NCBI RefSeq assembly: GCF_003002065.1
Contig: NZ_PVZG01000015.1
Span: 62,001-126,000 of the forward strand
DNA from: Pseudosporangium ferrugineum
GTDB taxonomy: Bacteria > Actinomycetota > Actinomycetes > Mycobacteriales > Micromonosporaceae
Direction: 5' to 3'
DNA: 64,000 nucleotides
Shown: piece after piece, positions 15,607 to 23,709 of the stretch
How the letters are laid out: every line of letters starts with the position of its first letter
How positions within the stretch are numbered: the first letter of the stretch is position 1
The notes under the pieces: generated by a model
Database searches by the model: none
What the model saw: the letters and a program-made list of their open reading frames with translations, nothing else
Told to the model about the DNA's origin: nothing
Program-made: the position numbers and the translations under genes

Positions 15607-16869
15607 ATGCGGCGCACGGTGGCGGTGGTCGGGGGCGGGTGCTCCGGCGTTCTGGTGACGCGGGAATTGTTGCGATGTAGTGATGATGAGGTCGTCATCG
15701 TCGAACCCGGCGAGCTCGGCGGGGGGATCGCGTACGGTGGCGCGCGGCCCTGGCACGTGCTGAACTCGCGGGCCGGGGCGATGAGCGCCGATCCGGACGA
15801 CCCCGGCCACTTCGTCCGCTGGTCCGGTGCGGCGCCCGCGGAGTTCCGCCCGCGCCGCGAGTACGGCCGCTACCTGCGTACGGTGCTGGACGAGGCGGTC
15901 GCCGCGAACCCGGGCCGGACCGGCGTGCGCCGCGCGCGGGCGACCCGCATCGTGCCGGGCGCGGAGGGCGGCACGGTGGTCCTCGACGACGGTACGGCCG
16001 TGCACGCCGACCACGTCGTCCTGGCCACCGGGGGCCCCTCCGCCGCCCGCCAGCGGCTGGAACACCCGCGCTACCTCGACGATCCGTGGGCACCCGGCGT
16101 GCTGGACGGGCTCCCCGCCGACCGGCCCGTGCTCCTCGTCGGCACCGGCCTGACCGCCGTCGACGTCGCCCTCACCCTCACCGCCGACGGTCGCCGTACG
16201 GCCCCGGTGGTCGCGGTCAGCCGGCGCGGGCTGCTGCCGCTGACCCACACCGCGGAGGCCGCGCCGCCCGCCGCCCCGGCGCTCGACGACTGCGCCACGT
16301 TGCGGGACGTGGTCCGGGCGGTGCGTTCCGCCGCGGGCGAGGCGGGGGACTGGCGGCCGGTGGTGGACGGGATGCGGCCGTACCTGGACAAGCTCTGGAC
16401 CGCCCTGACCCCCGGCGAGCAGGACGCGTTCCTGCGGCACCTGGCCCGCGCCTGGGAGTGCCACCGGCACCGGATGGCGCCCGAGGTCGCCGCCCGGGTG
16501 GTCGCGCTGCGCGAGGCCGGTCTGCTGGAGATCCGCCGGGGTGGCGTGGCTGCCTGGCCGGGGCTGGCGGACTACGCCGCCGTGGTCAACTGCGCGGGGC
16601 CGGGCCGGCTGCCCGGTTCGGCGGGACCGCTCGTCGGCGGGCTGCTCGACGCGGGGCTGGCCCGGGTCGGCCCGCACGGGCTCGGCCTGGACATCGACCC
16701 GTCGGGGCGGGTCGTCGCGGCGGACGGGCGGGCGCACGAGCGGCTGTGGGTGATCGGGCCGCTGCGCCGGGGTGCCCAGTGGGAGACGACCGCGGTGCCC
16801 GAGATTCGCGCGCAGGCGCGCCGCCTCGCCGCCGACCTCCAGGCCCGCCCGGTGCCGATCGCCGCGTGA
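15607..16869 (+). CDS. FAD/NAD(P)-binding oxidoreductase-like protein
   Basis: A 420-residue flavoprotein. The N-terminal V-A-V-V-G-G-G-C-S-G-V-L-V-T-R-E-L-L is a dinucleotide-binding GxGxxG variant. G-G-G-I-A-Y-G-G (about residues 39-46) and W-H-V-L-N-S-R-A-G-A-M-S are typical of the FAD-NAD(P)-binding (NAD_binding_9) family. A second fold at about 176-190 (V-L-L-V-G-T-G-L-T-A-V-D-V-A) would bind NAD(P)H, and V-V-N-C-A-G-P-G lies near the C-terminus. The family is poorly characterised; members occur in sulfur-use clusters, which fits the neighbourhood. GGAGATGAGG precedes the ATG. Upstream CCTA-N9-TAGG is a weak inverted repeat. Confidence 0.75.
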   Translation: MRRTVAVVGGGCSGVLVTRELLRCSDDEVVIVEPGELGGGIAYGGARPWHVLNSRAGAMSADPDDPGHFVRWSGAAPAEFRPRREYGRYLRTVLDEAVAANPGRTGVRRARATRIVPGAEGGTVVLDDGTAVHADHVVLATGGPSAARQRLEHPRYLDDPWAPGVLDGLPADRPVLLVGTGLTAVDVALTLTADGRRTAPVVAVSRRGLLPLTHTAEAAPPAAPALDDCATLRDVVRAVRSAAGEAGDWRPVVDGMRPYLDKLWTALTPGEQDAFLRHLARAWECHRHRMAPEVAARVVALREAGLLEIRRGGVAAWPGLADYAAVVNCAGPGRLPGSAGPLVGGLLDAGLARVGPHGLGLDIDPSGRVVAADGRAHERLWVIGPLRRGAQWETTAVPEIRAQARRLAADLQARPVPIAA

Positions 16870-16970
16870 GACATCCCGATTGAGTGATAACCCGATGATA
16901 TGCAAGGGGAATTTCCCCAGGTCAGGAGCGATTTGACGGCTATCTAGGTGACGCACCGCAGCGATCGGGG

Positions 16971-17003
16971 AGTATTGAGTCGATATTGAATCTTCTCAAT
17001 ACT
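16971..17003. promoter_or_regulatory. inverted repeat upstream of the secreted protease
   Basis: AGTATTGAG (16971-16979) and CTCAATACT (16995-17003) form a perfect 9-bp inverted repeat separated by 15 bases, in a locally AT-rich stretch. The inner bases hold a further GATATTGAAT. It lies about 60 bases upstream of the protease start. It could be a dimeric operator overlapping the promoter or a leader hairpin. Confidence 0.55.
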
Positions 17004-17065
17004 TCGGGTGGCACGCCCCCCGGTACGCCCCCCGGCGTACCTCCCCATCCCCCTGGAGGACCTCC

Positions 17066-18109
17066 GTGCGTAACCCCGGCTCCAAGCTCGGCCGACCGAT
17101 CGTCGGCCTCGCCGCCGCCCTGCTCGCCGGCAGCGTGTTCGCGTCACCCGCGTCCGCCGCCCCGGCCGCCCCCGCCGCCGACCCCTCGTTCGCCCCCTCC
17201 GCCCTCGCCACCAGCCTCGACACCCGGCTGGGTGACAGGGCCGCCGGTTCGTACGTCGACGAGGCCGGCAAGCTGGTCGTCAACGTGACCGACGCGGCCA
17301 CCGCGCAGGCCGTGACCGCCGCCGGTGCCACCCCCCGCTACGTCGAGCGCAGCGGCGCGGCCCTGGCCGCCGCCGACTCGGCGCTCAAGGCCTCCCTCAA
17401 GACGCCCGGCACCTCGTTCGGGCTCGACCCGGTGAGCAACCAGATCCTGGTCACCGCGGACAGCACGGTCACCGGCGCCAGGCTCGCCGCGGTCAAGGCG
17501 ATCGTGGCCAAGCTCGGCGACCGGGCCCGCCTCGAATCGGTGCCGGGCACGCTGAGCACCACGATCTCCGGCGGCGACGCCATCTACACCGGCGGCTCCC
17601 GGTGCTCGCTCGGCTTCAACGTCCGCAGCGGCAGCACCGACTACTTCCTGACCGCCGGCCACTGCACGAACGCCGGTTCGAGCTGGTCGAACGGCTCCAC
17701 CACGCTGGGCACCCGGGCCGGCTCGAGCTTCCCCGGCAACGACTACGGCATCGTGCGGTACACCAACACCTCGATCACCAAGACCGGCGGCGTGGGTTCG
17801 CAGGACATCACCGGCGCGGGCACCCCGGCCGTCAACTCCACCGTCTACCGCCGGGGCAGCACCACCGGCACCCGCTCCGGCCGGGTCACCGCGCTCAACA
17901 CCACGGTGAACTACCCGCAGGGCTCGGTGTCGGGCATGATCCGCACCACCGTCTGCGCCGAGCCGGGCGACTCCGGCGGCCCGCTGTACTCGGGCAGCAC
18001 CGCGCTGGGCCTGACCTCGGGCGGCAGCGGCAACTGCTCCTCCGGCGGCGTGACCTACTTCCAGCCGGTGACCGAGGCGCTGAACGCCTACGGCGTCAGC
18101 GTCTACTGA
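17066..18109 (+). CDS. secreted S1-family serine protease, streptogrisin/alpha-lytic type
   Basis: A 347-residue pre-pro-protease. GTG start with CTGGAGGACC upstream. A Sec signal ends around A-S-A-A-P (residue about 32). The propeptide runs to about residue 167, and the mature enzyme begins at I-S-G-G-D-A-I-Y, as in streptogrisins. The triad is His199 (T-A-G-H-C), Asp226 (N-D-Y-G-I-V) and Ser303 (G-D-S-G-G-P). Cysteines 180/200 and those near 297 and 326 fit two disulfides. It is a self-activating extracellular protease. The propeptide is longer than that of the shortest streptogrisins and fits the chaperone-type propeptide. It stands alone, followed by a strong terminator. Confidence 0.93.
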   Translation: MRNPGSKLGRPIVGLAAALLAGSVFASPASAAPAAPAADPSFAPSALATSLDTRLGDRAAGSYVDEAGKLVVNVTDAATAQAVTAAGATPRYVERSGAALAAADSALKASLKTPGTSFGLDPVSNQILVTADSTVTGARLAAVKAIVAKLGDRARLESVPGTLSTTISGGDAIYTGGSRCSLGFNVRSGSTDYFLTAGHCTNAGSSWSNGSTTLGTRAGSSFPGNDYGIVRYTNTSITKTGGVGSQDITGAGTPAVNSTVYRRGSTTGTRSGRVTALNTTVNYPQGSVSGMIRTTVCAEPGDSGGPLYSGSTALGLTSGGSGNCSSGGVTYFQPVTEALNAYGVSVY

Positions 18110-18125
18110 GCCCTCCACCACCACA

Positions 18126-18155
18126 GGAAGGCCCCGGCCCGCGCCGGGGCCTTCC
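18126..18155 (+). terminator. terminator of the protease gene
   Basis: GGAAGGCCCCGGC and GCCGGGGCCTTCC form a perfect 13-bp stem with a 4-base loop, 17 bases after the protease stop. No T-tract, as is common in this group. Confidence 0.8.
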
Positions 18156-18185
18156 CGCCTGCCATCGATCGGTGAGAATGGAAAG

Positions 18186-19346
18186 ATGACCGTCGAATCC
18201 CAGCGCAAGATCCCGCGGGGCGAGTCCGCGCCCGGCTGCCCGGTGTACGTGGACGACGACGGGGTCTGGCACGTCCGCGACTTCGCCACCGCCCGGGCGA
18301 TGCTGCGCAGCACGCAGACCCGCCAGGCCGGCTTCGGCGTCGAGAACGCGGTCAAGCTCCAGGGCCGGATGCGCCTGCCCGTGCTCTTCCGGGACGGGCC
18401 CGAGCATCGCGAGCACCGGCGGCAGACGGCCCGCTTCTTCACGCCGAAGCGCGTCGACACGGCGTACCGGGCGCTGATGGAACGTCTCGCCGACGAGCAG
18501 TGCGAGAAGCTGCGGCGCCGGGGCGAGGCGGACCTGTCGCGGTTGTCCTTCGCCCTGGCGGTGGCGGTCGCCGCCGAGGTCATCGGCCTCACCGGCCGCC
18601 GGCCGGGGATGGCGAAGCGGCTGGAACTGTTCTTCGCCGAGAAGGCCGCCGGCAACCGCCTCGTCGCGCTGGCCAGGGAGGCGCGGGGCAACGCCAACAT
18701 CGGCTTCTTCTACTGGCTCGACGTGCGCCCCGCCGTCCGGGCCCGGCGGCGGGAGCGGCGCGACGACCTGATCTCCCACCTGCTCGACGAGGGCTGCCGC
18801 AACGACGAGATCCTCGGCGAGTGCGTGACGTTCGCGGCGGCCGGCATGGTCACGACCCGGGAGTTCATCACGGTCGCCGCCTGGCACCTGTTCACCGATG
18901 ACGAGCTGCGGGCCGCCTATCTCGGAGGCGAGGAGAAGCACCGGGTGGCGATCCTGCACGAGATCCTGCGGCTGGAGCCGGTGGTCGCCAACCTCGCCCG
19001 CTGGGCCACCGCGGACCTCAGCGTGCCGGGAGCGGTCGTGCCGGCCGGCGCCCGCGTCGACATCGGCGTGGCCTCGGCGAACCTCGACCCCGGCGCCGTC
19101 GGCCCGGACGCCGGGCGGGTCTGCCCGGCCCGGCCGCTCGCCGACGGCGTGCACGACGCGGCCCTGTCCTTCGGCGACGGGCCGCACCGGTGCCCGGGGG
19201 CGTACATCGCCATCCAGGAGACCGACGTCTTCCTGCGCCGGCTGTTCGCGATGCCGGGGCTGCGGATGGTGACGCCGCCGACGGTGGGCATCCGGCCCGA
19301 GATCGCCTCGTACGAGCTGACGAACCTGCGCCTGGCCGTCGGCTGA
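18186..19346 (+). CDS. cytochrome P450
   Basis: A 386-residue soluble bacterial P450. The heme loop is F-G-D-G-P-H-R-C-P-G with the thiolate Cys at residue 336. The K-helix E-x-x-R is seen in I-L-H-E-I-L-R-L-E-P. The I-helix reads A-A-A-G-M-V-T-T-R-E-F, where the usual acidic residue before threonine is replaced by V/T, so proton delivery may differ from standard. The B-C region G-P-E-H-R-E-H-R-R-Q is normal. No ferredoxin or reductase is encoded nearby, so redox partners must be elsewhere. It ends 7 bases before the stop of the convergent beta-lactamase gene. Substrate unknown. Confidence 0.88.
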   Translation: MTVESQRKIPRGESAPGCPVYVDDDGVWHVRDFATARAMLRSTQTRQAGFGVENAVKLQGRMRLPVLFRDGPEHREHRRQTARFFTPKRVDTAYRALMERLADEQCEKLRRRGEADLSRLSFALAVAVAAEVIGLTGRRPGMAKRLELFFAEKAAGNRLVALAREARGNANIGFFYWLDVRPAVRARRRERRDDLISHLLDEGCRNDEILGECVTFAAAGMVTTREFITVAAWHLFTDDELRAAYLGGEEKHRVAILHEILRLEPVVANLARWATADLSVPGAVVPAGARVDIGVASANLDPGAVGPDAGRVCPARPLADGVHDAALSFGDGPHRCPGAYIAIQETDVFLRRLFAMPGLRMVTPPTVGIRPEIASYELTNLRLAVG

Positions 19347-19353
19347 GCCGGGC

Positions 19354-20241
19354 TCAGAGCCGCCCGAGGGCCCGGACCAGCGCGGTGGCCGTACGCGCGA
19401 CAAGGGTGTTGTCGTAGGTGGCGTCCGGGGCGTTCCGGTTGGTGTAGATGGCGAGGACGATCGCCGCCCCGGACGGCGGCTGCACCACGGCGATGTCGTT
19501 CGCGGCCCCGTACGCGTCGGAGGATCCGGTCTTGTCGCCCACCACCCACCCGGCGGGCAGCCCGGCGCGGATGCGGGCGTCGCCGGTGGTGTTCATCCGC
19601 AGCCAGCCGGTCAGCCGGGCCCGGTCCTCCGGGTGCAGCGCCTGGCCCAGCGTCACCGCCTGGAGGTTACGGCCCATCGCCTTCGCGCTCGTGGTGTCGC
19701 GCAGCTCGGTGGGCGACCAGTCGTTGAGGGCCGTCTCCCACCGGTCGAGGCGGGTGACGGGGTCGCCGAGGCCGCGGGCGTAGCGGGTCACCGCGGGCGG
19801 GCCGCCGAGCAGGCGCAGCAGCAGGTTCCCCGCCGTGTTGTCGCTGTAGGTCAGCGCCGCCTCGCACAGCGCCGCGACGGTCATGCCGTCCTCGACGTGT
19901 TGGCTGGTGATCGGGGAGTACGTGACCAGGTCGGCGGCGTCGTAGTGGATCACCCGGTCGAGCAGGCCGGGGTCGCAGGTGCGGGCGCGGCGCAGCACGG
20001 CGGCCGAGGCCAGCACCTTGAACGTGGACAGCAGCGGGAACAGCTCGGTGGCGCGGTGCTGGACCGTACGCCCGTTGCCGGTGTCGAGGGCGAACCCGCC
20101 GATGCGCGCGTCGTACTCCCGCTCCAGCTCGGACAGGCCGGAGTTCGCGTGCGCGGCGCTCGGGAGCAGGAGCAGGGCGGCCGTCGTCGCGCCGCCGGTG
20201 AGCAGGGTTCGCCGGGTCAGAAGATCACGCATGACCGCCAC
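19354..20241 (-). CDS. class A beta-lactamase
   Basis: A 295-residue exported class A enzyme with all active-site elements. S-T-F-K at 72-75 supplies the nucleophile and lysine, S-D-N is at 133-135, E-T-A-L-N at 169-173 is the omega-loop E-x-x-L-N with the deacylating glutamate, and K-T-G is at 237-239. The signal has T-R-R-T-L-L-T-G-G, a Tat pattern, and a cleavage site near A-H-A-N. It should hydrolyse beta-lactams in the periplasm or outside the cell. An alternative start lies three codons in. No BlaR/BlaI or AmpR regulator is adjacent. Intact catalytic residues argue against a degraded relative. Confidence 0.9.
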   Translation of the reverse strand: MAVMRDLLTRRTLLTGGATTAALLLLPSAAHANSGLSELEREYDARIGGFALDTGNGRTVQHRATELFPLLSTFKVLASAAVLRRARTCDPGLLDRVIHYDAADLVTYSPITSQHVEDGMTVAALCEAALTYSDNTAGNLLLRLLGGPPAVTRYARGLGDPVTRLDRWETALNDWSPTELRDTTSAKAMGRNLQAVTLGQALHPEDRARLTGWLRMNTTGDARIRAGLPAGWVVGDKTGSSDAYGAANDIAVVQPPSGAAIVLAIYTNRNAPDATYDNTLVARTATALVRALGRL

Positions 20242-20273
20242 CCTGCCGGTCCGCGCGTCAAATGCGCGTGAGA

Positions 20274-20305
20274 ACGGCGGCCCTCCCGCGCGGGAGGGCC
20301 GCCGT
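20274..20305 (-). terminator. terminator of the GH81 gene
   Basis: A perfect 32-bp palindrome beginning ACGGCGGCCCTCCCGC and ending with its complement, 18 bases past the stop of the glucanase gene and just upstream of the beta-lactamase start. The stem of up to 15 bp would stop transcription arriving from the right. Confidence 0.8.
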
Positions 20306-20323
20306 CGTGGGTCGCTCAGGTGA

Positions 20324-23300
20324 TCAGGCGGCGGTCCACAGTGCCGGTACGTTCGGCGGCTCCCAGCCCACCAGCGAGGTGTGCGCCTGCAGGCAGCGGT
20401 AGCGCACGCCGCCGTAGGTGACGATCGTGCCGGTCGCGTACGCCGTGTTCGCCGCCCAGGCGGTGCCGCTGGGCGGGGTGGTGGTGGGCGGCGTCGTGGT
20501 GGGCGGGGTCGTCGTCGGCGGGGTGGTGGCCGGTGGCGTCGTGGCCGGCGGGGTGGTGGACCCGCAGCCGCTCGCGTACACCCTGAACTCCCACAGCGAG
20601 TAGCCGTAGGGCGTGCCGCGCTCCGTGCCGTTCATCCGGACGTAGCGCGCGGTGCCGGAGACCGGCACGCTCCGCACGCCCGCGGCGCCGTCGGTCACCG
20701 TCGCCGCGGTGGTCCAGGTGGTGCCGTTGGTGCTGGTCTGGATCTGGTACGTCTTCCCGTACGCGGCCTCCCAGTTCAGTTCCACCCGGCCGAGCGCCTG
20801 CGCCGCACCGAGGTCCACCTGCAGCCACTGCGGGTCGGCGAAGGCGCTGGACCAGCGGGTGCCGGTGTCGCCGTCGACGGCCAGGTTCGCCGGGTAGCCC
20901 GCCTCGACCGACGAGGAGGTCGCGGCCTTCCCTTGCGAGATCAGGGACCCGCCGGTGCAGGGGTCCGTGGGCGTCGGGCCGACCCCGCCGCCGGTCGCGT
21001 TGCCGCCGGTCCAGTTCACGGCGCCGTTCGCCACCGTACGGCCGGCCGGAACGCTCAGCGTCTTCCCGTCGGAGAACGTCACGGTCAGCGCCGCGTTGGT
21101 GATGTTCGACGCCACGTACGTCTTCGCGCCGTTCCTGCTGAACACCTTGGCGAGCGGGTGGTCGGCCGTCACCCCGGTGTCGACCTGGCCGAGGGCGGCG
21201 AGGTTGCGGATCCAGTGGAACGTGTGCGCCTTGCTCTCGCCCTCCTCCGACGTGTACGAGCTGTTCGCCCGGAACTTGGCGAGCGCCGCGTCCGGGTCGC
21301 CGAGGGCCAGGTACTGCCACAGCATGTCGCGCCAGGTGGTCGGCTCACCGCCGTTGTTGCGGACGAGTTCGGCGTACGTGCTCCGGACCGCCGCCGGGTA
21401 GTCGCCGAGGTAGAGCTGGCCGCCGGTCATCGGCAGCATGTTGATGCCCACGACCATGGCGTGCTCACCGGAGAACCAGGTCGCGTACGCGCCGCCCGAG
21501 CCCCACACGATCGCCGTGTAGTTGTGGCCCCAGCTCGCCGGGAAGTTCTCGTTGCGGACGTCGAACCAGTACTCGTTGATCGCCGCGGCCTGCGTGGTGT
21601 GCAGCCAGATCCCGGCGTCGCGGACCGCGTTGTTGCCGGTCGCCTGGCCCCACTGGATCAGCGCGTTGGCGAAGTTCTGACCCTCCGACGAGGACTCCTG
21701 GTTGTTGCCGGCCCCGAACGCGCCGTGGCCGGACGCCCAGTCGTGTCCCGCGTAGATGTCGAAGTCCCGCAGGTACGGGAAGCGCGTGTCGGTGCGGTCG
21801 TAGTTGTTCGCGTCGCGGATCAGCAGGTCGACCATGCCGCCGTACCGGCTGTTCGACGCCCAGGCCGGGTCGAACTTGGCCAGGGTGGCCGCCGCCGCGA
21901 CGAAGTAGCCGTAGTGGAAGTGGTGGTCGTTGAGGTCCTCGTCCGAGGCGTACGACGCCGGGTAGCCGATCAGCGTGCCCCAGTTGCGGTCGTAGTAGAA
22001 CAGCCGGGACGTCTTGCCGGCGGAGGCGGTGAACCAGTCGGTCATCCGCGTGCGGATCACGGTGAGCGCGGAGTCGCGTACGGCGGTGAGGTTGAGCTGG
22101 TCGGCGATCTCCGCGATCCGGGCGGCGCGGCCCAGGCCCTTGCCCGTCCAGTACGTGTCGTCGCCGCGGAAGTCGGCCGGGTTGTTCAACTCGTTGTTGA
22201 GGAACGTGGTGATCTGCGACAGGTCGGCGCCGCTGGAGTCGGCGACCGCCGGGATCTCCGGGAGCACGCCCGTGTACTTCATCGACGTGCTGAACGACGT
22301 ACCCGTGACGATCTTCATCGCTCCGCGGGGTGAGACGTACGTGCGCGACAGCGGGGTCGCGCCGGTCAGGTAGCGCCACTGATGCGGGAAGAGCGCGATG
22401 ACCGTGCCGGAGCCGCTGCCCTCCCGCGCCGTCGTGGTGAACGAGTACGTCGTGTTCACCGTGCCCGCCGCCTGGTGGTACGCGTACGCGACGCGGGTGC
22501 CGGTGACGTGGTTCTGCGCGTACTGGCCGAAGGTGTCGGCGAGCGCGACCTTGTCGGCCGTGGCGGCACTCGACAGCGTCGGCAGGACGGCGACCGAGAA
22601 GTAGCCCTTGCCGGCCAGGTTCGACCGGATCGTGGTGCCGCTGAGCGTCCACGTCGAACCCGCGGGCCCGTACGCGACGTAGTCGTGGCCGCCGATCGAG
22701 AACCCGATGCGGTTGCCGCTGTTCTGCCACGCGGTCGGCGGCCCGGTGACGGTCAGCAGCGCGTCGCCGCCGGTCACCTGGTAGTAGGACATCGGCAGGC
22801 CGTGCCCGATCGTGGCCTTGAGGGTGCGCGCGCCGTCGTTCCACGAGGGGGTGACGGTCCAGTCGCTCCACCCGTCGACCAGCGCCTGCGACGCGTTCAG
22901 GCCGGCGACACCGACGACCACGTGCTGCGCGTACGGGTAGTGGTACTCACCCAGCCCGGTGCCGCTCCCACTGATCGCGGCGTCGGTCTGGTAGGAGAGC
23001 CCCAGCCCGCCCGCCACCGGCCGGTACGCGGCCGGCCCGGCGAACAGCGGCTGCGAGAAGTTGCAGTCGTCGCCCTTCTTGAACAGCAGCGACGACCACC
23101 AGTCGTTGGTGGGCACCGGGCCCGCGGGCGCGTTGGACGTCAGGTACTGCCGCGGGTTGGTGGAGATGGAGCCGCAGCCGGAGGGGAGCTTGGCGCCGGC
23201 GGGAAGGGTCTCGGTGTAGCTGCCGGCGCCCACGGTGGCGGCGCCGGCGGAACCGGGGACGGTGACGGCGAGAACGCCGGCGCCGAGCGCGACGGCGGCG

Positions 23301-23353
23301 GCGGTGAACAGACCGGCGAGGCGGCGCCGGCGGCGGGGGAGCGGGGGACGCAT
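20324..23353 (-). CDS. secreted GH81 endo-beta-1,3-glucanase with discoidin and chitin-binding modules
   Basis: A 1009-residue modular exoenzyme. A basic signal peptide ends near A-G-A-A-T (about residue 39). Residues about 40-780 are a glycoside hydrolase family 81 catalytic region, with V-P-T-N-D-W-W-S-S-L near the start, D-E-D-L-N-D-H-H-F-H-Y-G-Y at about 470-483 and N-N-Q-E-S-S-S-E-G-Q-N at about 549-559, which carries the presumed catalytic glutamates. Residues about 807-925 are an F5/8 type C (discoidin) binding domain, followed by a proline/threonine linker of P-P-T-T-T repeats and a C-terminal CBM5/12-type module rich in tryptophan. It should attack fungal or plant beta-1,3-glucan and adhere to cell walls or chitin. 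Confidence 0.9.
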   Translation of the reverse strand: MRPPLPRRRRRLAGLFTAAAVALGAGVLAVTVPGSAGAATVGAGSYTETLPAGAKLPSGCGSISTNPRQYLTSNAPAGPVPTNDWWSSLLFKKGDDCNFSQPLFAGPAAYRPVAGGLGLSYQTDAAISGSGTGLGEYHYPYAQHVVVGVAGLNASQALVDGWSDWTVTPSWNDGARTLKATIGHGLPMSYYQVTGGDALLTVTGPPTAWQNSGNRIGFSIGGHDYVAYGPAGSTWTLSGTTIRSNLAGKGYFSVAVLPTLSSAATADKVALADTFGQYAQNHVTGTRVAYAYHQAAGTVNTTYSFTTTAREGSGSGTVIALFPHQWRYLTGATPLSRTYVSPRGAMKIVTGTSFSTSMKYTGVLPEIPAVADSSGADLSQITTFLNNELNNPADFRGDDTYWTGKGLGRAARIAEIADQLNLTAVRDSALTVIRTRMTDWFTASAGKTSRLFYYDRNWGTLIGYPASYASDEDLNDHHFHYGYFVAAAATLAKFDPAWASNSRYGGMVDLLIRDANNYDRTDTRFPYLRDFDIYAGHDWASGHGAFGAGNNQESSSEGQNFANALIQWGQATGNNAVRDAGIWLHTTQAAAINEYWFDVRNENFPASWGHNYTAIVWGSGGAYATWFSGEHAMVVGINMLPMTGGQLYLGDYPAAVRSTYAELVRNNGGEPTTWRDMLWQYLALGDPDAALAKFRANSSYTSEEGESKAHTFHWIRNLAALGQVDTGVTADHPLAKVFSRNGAKTYVASNITNAALTVTFSDGKTLSVPAGRTVANGAVNWTGGNATGGGVGPTPTDPCTGGSLISQGKAATSSSVEAGYPANLAVDGDTGTRWSSAFADPQWLQVDLGAAQALGRVELNWEAAYGKTYQIQTSTNGTTWTTAATVTDGAAGVRSVPVSGTARYVRMNGTERGTPYGYSLWEFRVYASGCGSTTPPATTPPATTPPTTTPPTTTPPTTTPPSGTAWAANTAYATGTIVTYGGVRYRCLQAHTSLVGWEPPNVPALWTAA

Positions 23354-23422
23354 GGTCAGGTGCCTCCGGGGGGAAATCGGGGGTCGCCCGGAGCCGCGGC
23401 GGTGGACACCGCGGCGAGGGGT

Positions 23423-23438
23423 GTGAGAGCGCTCTCAC
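23423..23438. promoter_or_regulatory. LacI/CebR-type operator upstream of the GH81 gene
   Basis: GTGAGAGCGCTCTCAC is a perfect 16-bp palindrome about 70 bases upstream of the glucanase start. Its core GAGCGCTC and flanks match the form of CebR/LacI-family operators controlling polysaccharide hydrolases in actinomycetes (CebR box TGGGAGCGCTCCCA). Induction by an oligosaccharide is therefore likely. No LacI gene is in the window. Confidence 0.7.
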
Positions 23439-23619
23439 GGTGCGGTGAGGCTAGCCGTCACAATCTGTTTCGTCAATGTTCACAGGTGTGAATAGCACCT
23501 GGTCATGGCGGATTTGCCGCGATTTGCGCGACGTGCCCGCCCGGCCCGCGACGTCCCCAGCCCCGCGGGCGGCCGCTGTCCACCCGCTCGCCCCGGCGTG
23601 CCGTGTCCGTCCACCCACT

Positions 23620-23700
23620 CGCCCCCGGGCGTGGCCTACCCGCCCCTGGGCGTGGCCTACCCGCCCCCGGGCGTGACCTACTCGCCCTTGCGGGCGTGTG
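23620..23700. repeat. 21-bp tandem repeats, three and a part copies
   Basis: Units begin at 23620, 23641 and 23662 with the pattern CGCCCCYGGGCGTGRCCTAC, plus a degenerate fourth copy to about 23700. Each unit contains a short self-complementary CGCCC..GGGCG. It lies in the non-coding gap between the GH81 promoter and the end of the repeat protein. The rest of 23440-23709 shows no gene. Confidence 0.8.
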
Positions 23701-23709
23701 CCCGCTCGC

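Noticed and set aside
20381..22333. A 650-codon plus-strand frame over the glucanase
   Set aside because: Low-complexity arginine/valine-rich translation opposite a well-conserved GH81 gene.
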